A stretch of 64,000 nucleotides of DNA from Aristolochia californica. Lineage: Eukaryota; Streptophyta; Magnoliopsida; Piperales; Aristolochiaceae. The position numbers and the translations under genes are program-made. The notes under the pieces are model-generated. The model did not search any database. It had not been told where the DNA came from and worked only from the letters and a program-made list of their open reading frames with translations. Each line of letters begins with the position of its first letter. Position 1 is the first letter of the stretch. Below are positions 12,962 through 26,300 of this stretch, piece after piece. The stretch spans positions 43,871,357 to 43,935,356 of the forward strand of contig JARWKL010000005.1 in the NCBI GenBank assembly GCA_029961685.1, written 5' to 3'.

Positions 12962-14387
12962 TAGGGGTGGCTTCGAACCGAGCGGCTCGGTTCGATTCGA
13001 TATCCCTAGATCTCGAGACAAATTCGAGATTAGGAATCGGCTCGTTTTAATTAACAAGCCAAGCTTGACCAAATCTAGGTTCGGTTCGACAGCTCACGAG
13101 CCAGCTCGTTAACGAGCTGAGTCAGGATCGAGAGTGAGAGCGAGGGGGAGGGGGGGATTCTTCCTCCCCTCGTCACCGTCGAGCCCCTCCCGTCGGTTGT
13201 TGTCACTGCCTCTGTCGCCGTCGACAGCTACTCGTCGACCGCCTCTGTGGCCGTCCATTCGATTTCTTCCTCCCCTCGCCTTCGTCTCTGTTTCTGTCGC
13301 CGTCGCTTCCGTCACCGTCATCCTCGACGACAGGTCCTCGCCGGTGCCGTAACCACCTTACCGCCGCATCGTCTCGTCAGAAATTAATTTTCTAAGTAAG
13401 ATTTTCTGGACAAGATGGGCTAGAAAATTGTATAGAAAATTTTTTAATAAGTATTTGACAGTTGATGCTATAATACTTTTAGCATGAGGCAATTTTCATT
13501 GCAATTTTGTGTTTGACATTTTATTTGATTAAAAAATTATCGATAAGTATAGTAATATATTAGATTGATTATTAATTTTTATTTATTTCCCTAGAAGAGA
13601 CAATAAGAGGTCCATTTAACTTTCCTAAGAAAATTTTAAAATATTTCTTGTAATTTTCACTAATACTAATAAGATTTCATTTAAAGGTTTTTTTTTGGAA
13701 ATATGTATCATAGGAAAAAAATTTCTAGTTTTTCCTAGAATATAAATTTTCAACCAGGGGCAATAAGGAGGCCATAGTAAATTTATGGCCAGATTCAAAA
13801 ATTACAAAACAAGCTAGACAACATTTGGAGTAAAAAAGATTAATATTGATGCGTTTTAATCCATTATTGGAATTCAATCCTGAACCTCCCCTATCATTCT
13901 TTTTTTAAAATGTATGCATAATTTTATATATAATTTATTTGACATATATTTTATATAGAGTATTAAATGTAGGTTAAGCTCGAACTCAGCTAGAGCTCAA
14001 GCTCAAACTCAGTTAAAATTATTAGGCTCGAGTTCAATTACAATTTTAGGTTTGAGGCTAGGGTCGGCTCAAGCTTGAGTTCAAAAAATTTAAATCAAGC
14101 TCGGCTTGAACAAGGTTCGGACTCCTGGATTTGATGCCAACCTTATGTCCAATTTTAAGTAGAGGTCATTTCCAATTTTATGTAAAATGTATGCATAATT
14201 TTATATACATTTTATTTGACATGTATTTTTTGAAAAGTTTTAAATGTATGTTAGAGCACGAACTCGAGACATGTATTTTTTGAAAATTTTTAAATGAATG
14301 TTGAAGCTCGAGCTCGACTCGAACTTAGTTAAAATTATTAGACTCGAGCTCGATAAAAATTTTAGGCTCAGCTCGATGCCACCCCTA
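12962..14387 (-). mobile_element. Non-autonomous hAT-like DNA transposon, copy 2
   Basis: Bounded by TAGGGGTGGC and GCCACCCCTA and flanked on both sides by the perfect 8-bp duplication ACTACCTC (12954-12961 and 14388-14395). It is 1426 bp. Its interior is the reverse complement of copy 1: the GC-rich segment is at the left (about 13110-13370) and the AT-rich body follows. No transposase frame is seen. It is inserted in the leader of the LTR retrotransposon starting at 12059, so it is younger than that element. Its perfect duplication makes it the best-preserved copy of the family here. Confidence 0.85.
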
Positions 14388-15862
14388 ACTACCTCCGTCG
14401 ACACTGCCCGTCGTTGTTGATCTCTAGCGATCTGCCACCGGCCAGTCAACGATGCCGTCTGCTCTCATAATTTCCCCTTGCCCTTGGCTCGCCTCTCGCT
14501 CTGCTTTGATTAATCAGAATTTCTGTTTAATTGGGCACCGTAAAGAGGAGCCCAACCACATGCAAAACTAGAAGTAAAAAAAAAAAAAGACGGAAGAGTC
14601 ATCATCAGCTTGTTCGCTCTCACTTTTGGTCACCCCAACCAGTCTACCAGGTTACATCGTTCTACACAAAATAAATGTGGTTTCTTTCTTCTTCTTTTTT
14701 TGGCAAGGATTTTTTGAGGTACAAATTTCGAGATTTAATTATTTTGGTTCAACTAAATACCATCACAAAAATAAATATTAATACAATTTAAGACAAACTG
14801 TGTAATACCAAAGAAGGCTAGAACCTTAAGCAAGACATTTTAACAAGCATAGAGTTTGTTTGGGCTTACTTGTAAGAACTCAATAGTACATGTATTTACG
14901 TAGTGATCGCATCATGTCGGGAAATACATCATCCTCCGTTATAGACACCATAGATGATACCTTCAAACAAATTTTAGAAACAACTTGACACTATTAATGA
15001 TAGGTTCCTTGCCCTAGAAATTCAATCAGCCAAAGGAAAAAGCCTTGTAGAAGTTAGGTCTCCTAGGGGTTATGATACCGAAGAGAAGACTTCCCTCAAG
15101 CTCATGCTCACATATTCCCTCCTAAAAATCATGCATCCTACCACCAACTCCATGAGAGACCCGAAGACAAAATTTTGAAACACATAAATCATGTGCATAG
15201 TTTGGCATTTTGAACACATAGTCATGCTTGTGGTGAAAGAATACCCCTTTTTTTGTTTCCATTTATACAATTATATACAAGGGAAATATAACCTTAAATG
15301 TTTCATACATATACTCATGCAATTTGAGTTACCAGATTATATTTAGTGGAGTTCTACTATTTCTACTCTTTTGTGCTGCAATTTAATCCCTTTGTGTCTT
15401 AGTTCATTGAGTTTCTCTGCTTTGCTCTTCTTTTTTTTTTTTTTATTTGCTTCATTTCTTACTGGGTATTTCTGTCTGGTGACCCCAAATTATAAATTCC
15501 AGTTTCCTATAAGTGATGTGAAAGTTGGGTACTAGAATCAACCCCCTAGTAACTCCTCATTAAAACATTGGCTTCTGGTATGTGTAGTTCCTTGCAGAAA
15601 ACATCCTGCTTTTGATGAAAGTACTTTGACATGAGGTAACTTATTCTTTGGCACAGTTAGAGATTGTCCAGGGCAGATTTCATTTCAAAAATTTGGATAT
15701 TTTTTGTTTGTTTTCTAAAGTTCATCTTGTAGAAGCAAGCAAAACCATCATTGTTACATTACAAGCCAATAAAATTCTGCATACAAGACATGTCCAATTT
15801 CTTGCTGACAGATGTTGGTTATTGAAGCAGAAGTGTATAAGGCCTCCTGATGATCTTCTTTG
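14388..15862. other. Intergenic stretch with possible retrotransposon body
   Basis: Downstream of hAT-like copy 2 the sequence may continue the interrupted LTR element. A short plus-strand frame starting at the ATG near 14912 (MSGNTSSSVIDTIDDTF) is broken by stops and could be a gag remnant, but it has no diagnostic motif. The rest, up to the syntaxin stop codon at 15863, includes that gene's 3' untranslated region. Confidence 0.35.
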
Positions 15863-18267
15863 CTACTTCTTCCATGGTTTTAAGATTGAAAGAACGATTA
15901 TTATCGCGATTATAAGAAGGAGTATAATAGCAATCATCATACACTTCCTAGACTTTTTCTGTAAGCTCTTTGCTGTGTGAAGTGCCTCTGTTCCAGATTG
16001 AACATGGTCCACTGTATTCATCACCTGTAAGTAAAAATGATTGTATGATAAGAAAGAGATGCTCTAGAAATATTGGATTGCTATTAGCTTTCGCATGAAG
16101 GAGAATCGAACCTGGGTCTCTATATTATCTAAAATATCTCCTTGGGCTTCTACTAATACTGCCATGTCCATGAAAACCTGAAGAAAAAAAAAAGATTATT
16201 GAGCATGAGCTGATGATAAACAAAACTTATAGAATTGGAGTTGGACATTTTGAAAGCAATGGTAAGAGATTGAGAAGGAAGTAGGCTGTACCTGATGCAA
16301 GTCAAGAAGTTTCCTCTCAATTTCTTTCACTGCATCATGTCTTTCCTGTATTTCTTGTAAAGCATCCAACACCTATGAACATGAAAGTAAGAATATTTTA
16401 CCTTTAGCTCTTGTATTCGATTAGAATTTATAAAAAAACAGATGCTTCAAGTGGACCAACCTGTCCTCGACCCATTTCCTGAATAGCCTTGTTGAAGATT
16501 TGCTCGCTATTTCCAGTCTCAATTAGATTCTCAATCATCTAGGTTGATCGTAAATGGTTACTATATGGCATGTCTCAAGCTTGCAAATTATGAACTTTTA
16601 AGTACAGCTTTGTGATTGTTTAGCTTCAGATACTAACCTCTTCATCAGGTTTTACACCAGTCACTGCACCATTGCAACATTTGGAGCCACAGATGGAGAG
16701 AAGCGTTTGAAACCAATATGTTATGCATTTCAGGAAGTAAACAGAAAGATAATGAAGGCAGAAATGACATCAAATTAGCAATAAAACCTGTAAAAATCCT
16801 TCTCTCAACTATGGCGCGGTACTCATCTTGAATGTTTTCTCTTAGAACCTGAAAAAGGATTTCTGGAGTATAAATGGAAGGACATGCACAGGGGTTTTGA
16901 CTGAACCGAAGAGACTAGCATGAACACCTGGAAATCAGTGATTTGATCTTTGAACTTTCTCTTTAAGGCTCTGCAGTAAAGACCAAGTATCAGAACCCAT
17001 GCTCGCATGTCTCTAAAGAATATGTCAATTTATAAACCGTAAAAAAAAAAAACCAAAAACTGGGTTCTGCAACTTACATGGTTGTTGCCATTCTTGATCG
17101 ATCCACTCCAGTTCCTTTACCACAGCCAGGCTTTTGGCGATTGGTTAAATTCTTGAAAGCACAAGTCAGTCAGTAACGCAAGAACAAGAAAGTGCTCTAT
17201 CAGACAATAGACTAAAAAACAGGTAACAGATTAATACATCTTTATCTATTTCTTCGAGTCTTGCTCTTATGCTTCGTGCAATCTTCCCCACTTCATCAAC
17301 ATCTTTCTCCATTCTTTGCTTGATTGCTGGAATTTTTTTTATTGAAAAGGTTAATCTCATCAATCGTTATCCGTTTTGAAGATTGACGTGTAAGGGAACT
17401 ACCTTTCATTGCAGAGGCTTTTGTAACAGATTTGGACTCCTCGTTGGCTTCCTGTGTGTGAAACAAGAAAAGGTTCATGGGATTGTTTTTACCAGATTCA
17501 AGAATGTTGGTCAGGAAAACGTATCCAAATGTAGGATGATATTTACCTGAAGCCTCTGAAACAGCTTGGACAGCTTCTCTATCTGTTTCTCGACATCCTC
17601 CACCTGAATGCGATGGAAGTAGAGCGCAGATAGATGATATCAGTAGTTAGAAATACTAAGTAACGCAAGGAAGAATTATACTGGTTATGCTTGTAGGAAG
17701 GACCTTCTTAAAGTACGACTCCATTCCCAAATCTGAATTATTTGTTGCAGCCCGTTTTCCTAGTTCAATATCTTTCTTTTCAGAATGCTTATTCTTGCCG
17801 CCGACGAAGGAATCCTGGAAGAACCCATGATCCTATTAAACCAGAACATCTTCTGAGAACCTTCAGAGAGAGGAAGCTTCCTTTCTACCAAACTGAATTT
17901 CACATCACTTCGCTGGTAGATAGAAAATGAGATATGCTTGATGTAACCATGGCTTAATTCCTACAGAATCTCCCATTTAACTCTTAACCGGGTTCAGTTT
18001 CAATTCCAGCCATTTACTTTATCGATGAACTTTATTAACCGTTCTTGACATGAACTTAATTGATACAATCTATTGCATAATATGGGCAGTTCACAAACCT
18101 TTCAAAGAGTCCCTGTTTTACAGGTTATTGAAGGAGATGTATACGGTTAGAAACAGGAACAGAGCCAGCAGAAATCAATTTCAGTTCTCCTTCAAAATCT
18201 ATTATGTAAATGACAAAATTACAAAGCGAAACAAATGGTTTCCGGTTACCGTGAGAAGGTCGTTCAT
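15863..18267 (-). CDS. SYP132: Syntaxin of the SYP13 group (SYP132-like Qa-SNARE)
   Basis: Plasma-membrane Qa-SNARE that pairs with Qbc- and R-SNAREs in secretory vesicle fusion. Thirteen exons are inferred on the minus strand: 18267-18250, 17814-17704, 17603-17547, 17451-17403, 17326-17238, 17151-17078, 16970-16928, 16848-16788, 16663-16638, 16538-16461, 16372-16292, 16177-16112 and 16024-15863. All have GT-AG borders and sum to 304 residues, the usual length of SYP132. Habc segment: [19 protein letters not shown] and [14 protein letters not shown]; then [20 protein letters not shown]. The SNARE motif contains [19 protein letters not shown] and the zero-layer Gln in LVEAQGD. A C-terminal anchor (about residues 279-299, [20 protein letters not shown]) ends in KPWKK. 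The start MNDLL matches the family. The NTF2 gene lies head-to-tail upstream. Confidence 0.93.
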
Positions 18268-18810
18268 CTTGGTTGAACCGTAAAGCTTTCCTGCGGGGAC
18301 TAATTCGTACAGAGACAGAGATTGTTGAAGGATATGCAGAAATGGGGGGAGAGGTGAAGAGGAAGAAGAATAAAGAAAGACGAGAAAAGGTGAGTTTTGG
18401 TTGGGGGATCCGACGGGTCTTTGGTGAAGGTGAAGTGTAGAAGAGATGCCTTTATTTTATTGTTGCATGGATTTTTGAGAGTGAGAAACAGAACAAATCG
18501 GGTCCTTGCGTTTCGTTGTTTAGAACTGAAACTTGGCCGGCGATCAGCAAATTCTAGACAAATCGCTGAAAGCAACATTCACGACGTTGATAATATCCAA
18601 ATTAAATACAGGTCGGTTAGATTTGCTATTTTATGTCTTCACATACCTCACAACTATGGCAGACAAGGGTTCTTTCTTATTTCGACAAATAAAATACAAA
18701 CAGGCTCATCTCCATAAATCAAAACAGAGAAGAAACCAGAAAAAAGAAAAATAATTCGGATGATAACACTTTTTTTCTTTTTTCCTTTTGGGTCTTGGAT
18801 GATGCTCTGA

Positions 18811-19488
18811 TCACCCATAGTTGAGGCGGAATATGTCATTCTGCACGAAAAAGCTTCCATGTAGCGTGGGAATCAAGTGAAACATCTGCAACATGCAAAA
18901 GAAAGACTTACTGTTAATCATTTACGGAACAATTCATGTAAATGAAGAACAATTTTATCAGATAAACTGAAAAACTACAACCGGACTAGATTTCTAAGCA
19001 GCCAGAACGGAAGGGAGTTGAAGTCAATTGGTTATTGCAAAACCCAATTTGTTTCGCATTAGACTGCTGACACCCCAATCAGACAAGAGTAGAAAGAGAC
19101 CCATCAAATAGGTTTCTGCATTATTCTACCCAGTAATCTGATCCTCACAAAATAGCACCGTTCCAAGAAATATTACAGAACTCACCTGGCTGAACCTCAA
19201 CTGGTGCTCTTCCCCCTGTAACTGAAGGCTGCCGCTGACAAAAACGATGATACCGCCAGCGAATGGAGACGGCTGACAATCCATGGTCGAGATGAAATGT
19301 TTGCAGTGATCGAAGGGCAACTGTGTGAGCTTCATCGAGATGTCTTCTGCTCCTTGGATCTTCTGGCCTTCAAAGGTAAGCAACGAGGTATGATGGTAGA
19401 GAGAAGAGAGCGATGGACGATTATTATCGAACAGATGGTAGTAGTGATCAACAAAAGCCTTGGCTACCAATTCCAGTTGGTCCTCCAT
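18811..19488 (-). CDS. NTF2: Nuclear transport factor 2
   Basis: Small homodimeric carrier that returns RanGDP to the nucleus through nuclear pores. Two exons, 19488-19186 and 18885-18811, with a GT-AG intron 19185-18886, give 125 residues, the family length. The single NTF2 domain starts ELVAKAFVDHYYHLFDNNR, then LLTFEGQKIQGAEDISMKL, STMDCQPSPFAGGIIVFVSG, and ends SFFVQNDIFRLNYG. The frame stays open 67 codons further upstream to an ATG at 19689. I chose the Met at 19488 because plant NTF2 starts immediately before this (E)xQ(L/V)ELVA segment. It is tandem with the syntaxin gene, about 0.5 kb away. Confidence 0.93.
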
Positions 19489-20586
19489 GCTCAGACTAGC
19501 GTCTTTCTCCATGCCTCTCCTCAGCAGGTTTTGAAGCTCTCTCTGCTCAACAGAAGGAGGCTGCCTATATATAACGCACTCACGGAGTACTTTTTCTCCT
19601 ACTGTTACCTGCTCGATAAAGATAAGTAATACAGGAAAGCTTCTGCCTTGTGCTGACGAGCATCTTGTACAATCTTTTGTTAAAAGCATTCAGGTTAGAT
19701 TGTTGGTTTCACGACTGAATGGTCTCCTTTTTTACGCTACCAGTATACACTGCAAAATCCACAACTGACTCACGATCTTCTGGACTTAATCAAACTCATT
19801 ACAGGAAATCTCGTAGTGGAATCCATGTAACATTCATTAAAAATGTTTTGGTTAAAAGCAAAGGATATGAATTCTTTTGGGGCTTTAAAGCGGACACTCT
19901 GCTGCAGTTGTACGCTGAGAATCTGATCAGCTGAACAGAGATTGGGTGAGATCACGTTAGGGATTTAAAAGGAAACAGGTACAGTGGATACTGCTTTCTT
20001 TGGTATCAGCTCATGTTAGAAGGAATCAACCGAGACCAAAAGAGAAGAAACGGTGGTTGAGGGAGGGGGAGATGATTGATGAAGCAAGGCAGCAGCTGAC
20101 TTACCCACAGATCACGACCGAAAGTATGAAAATATTCTCTCTTTAGGGGCAACTTACACATCATAAATCGGTGGACGGAAATAAGGGCGGTGTGTGGAAT
20201 GATTTCATGGAATGAAAGAAAGGAGTCCCGAATCTAGGTAGAGGAACTTTGATCCCCGGGTAAAGCTTTGCGATTCAAGAAATATTTGCGCTGTCACCGA
20301 AATATTCCTCCCCGAATGTGCTTTAGTGATTATCTCAGTCGAAGAAACCAGATATCCAAGCTGATCCAAAAGCTCTTACAACATAAGATTTCTATGTTTC
20401 ATTACCATATAAGAAAATTTCAGGAAAGACGAAGAACAATGAAAAACCAGATCACATTACGATAATTAAGAACGGGAGATTCCCCCATTGTCAAATACTA
20501 CAAGTTTATTATTAACTAGGAAAGGACAACAACTTCCAAAGGTCCTAACAAGGACCACAAACACATTAACCAACAACTTTCTTTTT
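19489..20586. other. Intergenic region between NTF2 and polyubiquitin
   Basis: Contains the NTF2 upstream region and the polyubiquitin 3' region. Short frames at 19719-19934 and 20268-20465 carry no recognisable motif. I see no further gene. Confidence 0.4.
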
Positions 20587-22268
<1,682 letters not shown>

Positions 22269-22342
22269 CTTGAGAGAACGGCTGAATTTTTTTTTTGAAC
22301 GATAAATCAATAGACAATGAGAAAGGTTGGGAAGGAAGCTCA

Positions 22343-22432
22343 ATTTATAAGAGCGGTCGGCGACTTCTTCAAGGGCAGATAAGGGTCCGCGGCGGAACAA
22401 CCGAGAAGTGTGGCTAATAAACGTCCACGTGG
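22343..22432 (-). promoter_or_regulatory. Polyubiquitin core promoter: TATA box and G-box
   Basis: On the minus strand TTATAAATT lies at about 22343-22351, about 75-80 bases upstream of the leader-intron donor. A palindromic G-box CCACGTGG lies about 75-80 bases further upstream at 22425-22432. G-boxes are bound by bZIP and bHLH factors. Both sites are seen directly; their function is inferred from position. Confidence 0.6.
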
Positions 22433-23345
22433 CATTTGTTAGCTGGCATCCGTTACCAGCACGCCATGACTGGAATTCCAGAGCCTCCGGATTTGGTAGA
22501 CGTTAGTCTACACGTTTAACATAACGACCGTTAACAGATATTTTCTCTCTTGACCAGATCAAATCCAGTAAGTCTTTGGCCCATATAAAATGGGCTTTCT
22601 GGAGGTCCACATACCCGCTCATCAGAGGGCTCGATTGAGAGGTTTTCACAGTAGATGACAAGTCCAATCATCAGCGTCCAGCAAACTTGTGCCCAAGTCC
22701 AATCACCAGGCCCAACGTGGTGATTGGCTACGTGTAGGCCCTATTCACATCCAACCTCATGAACGATACAGCTCCATATTCGCGCAAATAGCCGTCGTCT
22801 TCCATCGCAATGCCCGAAAAAGACGAGTATCAGTCTTTTCATGGGAGGTCTGTTCTGCTTCTGTATCTCTTCCTTCACGACAGTTCGCTCCAACCTGTAG
22901 CAGGTGGAGCCTTCTCGTTTCGATCGTCACCCACCACCTTATTTTGCTCATTGTGATGGAAACATCAATTTGGGTTCCTTCACTGATCTCGTAGAAGCCC
23001 ATATCGAATTCATCTATCAACTCAAAATCACATACGAAGAGGGTCTGTCGACATAAGAGTAGTTCTATGGGCAAGCATGCATATATTGGGTAAATGGCTA
23101 CTGAAAGCCTAGTGACGCGACCAGTTTTCGTTTGTTCAAACATTTTCTGCCTGCTTCTGACATTCAGGTGAGTTTCACATAACGAGTTTCAGGAAAATAA
23201 ATAAATTCTATGAATATGGAAAGTAGTGTTTGGCCTTGCTTTTTCATGAGACCATTTCATGAAGGAATCGGCTTGAATAAGGAAAGAAAATGATAAGAGT
23301 AGTTTAGTTTCCTTTCTGTCAACAGCTCAATAGCGTTAAAAACAT
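22433..23345. other. Intergenic region between polyubiquitin promoter and TDP1
   Basis: Distal promoter of polyubiquitin and the 3' flank of TDP1. An open frame on the minus strand (22757-23143, 128 codons) and one on the plus strand (22689-22994) overlap each other. Neither shows a domain, signal peptide or good codon pattern that I recognise. Confidence 0.4.
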
Positions 23346-26300
23346 CTAAGAGCGAGGTGGCCAGATTTGCCCATGGACATCTTTCTTGAGGTATCTCTTG
23401 TCCCAAGACCATGGAACATCTGAAAAAGAAAACAACAGAAGGATCACATTTACGATAAAAGGTGGTGTAGACACGATCACGAGAAGGATTTTAGTGAAAT
23501 TATTGCAATACAAAGGCAAAACTTAAGTCTTGCATGACTCATAAGATCATAAGGAGGAATTACAACAAATAAGACACCTGGGCCAGGGATGTTCTCTGCC
23601 TCACCTTCAGATGCGTATGGAAGTGGAGGCAGTTGATATGGGACTGGTAATTTTATTACTTCAGGAGATGAATTGGTACTCCCATTGCCTTGCCAACAGA
23701 GAGTCACCAGCTTTACTTTGCTCCCTTCAGAGGTCCCCAGCTGTTTGCTCGCTCCCTGCATCAATTTCCGGCACAGGACAGAACATTTTGACTTTTCTTT
23801 CCAAAAAGCAGTAAATGCTGTAGATTTGCGTTGAGTAACTACCTGAGAGCTCCCACCATTATCAGTACAAGAAAATCCAGGACTTTGTCCCCTAACTGTA
23901 GACGGCAAAAATAAAACTCCCAGCTGAACCATTGAAATCAGGCAAGAAAGTATAAGGCTACAGTAGATAAAACGTAATTTGCAATAACTATGTAGTTTCA
24001 TGAACCCCTACTATTGAAAGGCTTATACTTTCTACAGATTTAATGTCAGTAAATTCACAATTATAGAACAAATAAAGAATTACAACATGTCAGAAACTAA
24101 AGTCTCTAAAATTGGTTTTAGTCATCTTGACCATCTGAAGTGTTCGTTGAAAGGAGAGACGGTTGGCATCTCCCCAGACAGGGACGGGAACAGCCTTCAG
24201 GCTTACCTGTTACCACACTCGTTTAAGGCTACCCACCTAACAGTGGATCTTACCAAAAAAATCTTGACCATCTGAGAAGTCTGCTATTGGTTTGTGAGAA
24301 TCACATAAAAGTCCTTTAGTTGTCGAAGCATGCTGTACCTCATAAGAGCGTATCATAAGTTGGGAATTGTTCTTCTGCAGTGCACCCCAAGCAGCCTTGC
24401 TTAGATTCGCAGAAGTCAGAAGAAACCAGCTGTTGAAAACTCAAAACATTTCCAAAAAACAATAAATTACATTCCTCCACAAGAAAACAGCATTAATAGG
24501 AGAGATCCAATCCAAGTGTTATGACAACAGACAAACAAAAAGGGGTAATTTTCTTACGCAAGATTTTGGCCATTGTATCGCGTGTATGTTTTTATGTGTG
24601 GCATTGCCCGGCTAGGAGACACACAAAAAAAATAAAAGTCAGTTCCAATTTGAATTTGAGATTTTTCTTATAACAAAATAATATGAACAAGAAACACCTA
24701 TCTCAATCCTACATAAACCTCAGAATTCTAGAAGAACAGTTCATTTTAATGATAATCTATTGAGAAAAGTCCAACACTTGTAGAGTAATCCACAAGCCAG
24801 TACAAGAACTTGGTTTAGGCTCTCCTTTTAAAGCTTGAGCTTTTGAGTTGGATATCTTTATCAGAGCAACTTTAATAGCAAAAATCTAGGCATCTACCCA
24901 AAATTGTCCACGTGTTCAGAGCCATATGTGAGGAGCACACAACATGGACAGTGTCAAGCAGACTTTTTCATAAAATGCAGAGCAAATCCACAAACTAGTC
25001 TAAGAGCTTGGGTCAGCCCTATCTATTCAAGCTTTTGAGCTGGATGTCTCTCCATAGTCTTTCTTCGCAGCATAAATCTAAATCTACATTATGTATTACA
25101 ACAGCAGTGTCGAGGAGTAAATGGAGAAGCTCCAGATTCCAAGATGGCAAATGGCCTTACAACACCTGTCATACATAGCAAAGGTGCATAATCATGATTA
25201 TTTGGAAATACCTTTCACCTCAACAGACAATACTTCATATCCTTCATTTACCAAAAAGGTGGGGAGGGGAGAGCAGTGTATCATGGGTCACATAGGTAGG
25301 GTCTCATGATCAGGTCAGAGGAAAATAGTAGAGTTGGCAATGGTCTATGCACTGGGGAAATTTGGAACTTTTAAAAACCCTCCAGGAGCTGCCACGTTCA
25401 TCACTAGTAATAATGTCAAAGTTTAAAGGGTCAGGGTAACCTAATAATTCTTTATTGAAGCTTCTCATACAGATAAGATTGTGGATCAAAGAGACTTTGA
25501 TATGGAATTCTTAGAAAAGGCACAAGAGGAATCACATCAGAAGTGACCCATCTAGAAGTTAATTAAATTGGAGGAGAAAAAGTAAGATTAGAAAGAGCAA
25601 GCAAAACAAAAAGAGGGGTGGGGTGGGGTGGGGGGGGGCGTAGAGAGAGAGAGAGAAAGAGGTGCAAACCAGCGGCCTGTATGTTTTGCTTTCCATTTTG
25701 CCCAGTACTTCTTCAAGAAATCCTTCTCAACGTTCTTCTGTGGGCTTGGGATGCAACTACCAGCAGCATAACCCTATGGAACAAAATATAAGGAACCATT
25801 ACTTGGGGAACTACTTAAAAGAACAAAAGATAAAATAGAGTACGAAAATTGTGTCCATGTAAAGAGGTAATCCATGCATGTCCTACAAACGGGCATAAAA
25901 ACATAAAGGAACCTTAACATGTTTCATCTTGTTGCATCATTTGTCATGAAACTACTATATTACCTCTAGAGAGCATCTGACATCCTCAACTGTAGGCCAT
26001 ATTATTTGGGCTTTACCCAATCCAAGTGGGCTTTTATCATCTGACAACCCAGATGATGTAGATGATGCAAATTCAGCCATCCATTTCTCATCTAACGAAC
26101 CAAGGGATGAAAACTGTAATAGAAAGAACAATTACATCTTCTGTGTGTGACAGAAACTACAGTCTTGAGGACACTACAATCCCAGTGTATTACAGCATAC
26201 ATTGGTAAGAGAATGAGGTCAAACAAGGATAACATAAACAAAAGAATAAATGTAGTTGAATACCTTTTCTGAAATATTTTGAGATAAAATTGATCGAAAT

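Noticed and set aside
22689..23143. Overlapping plus (101 codons) and minus (128 codons) frames between polyubiquitin and TDP1
   Set aside because: No domain, conserved motif or splice context; likely chance open frames.
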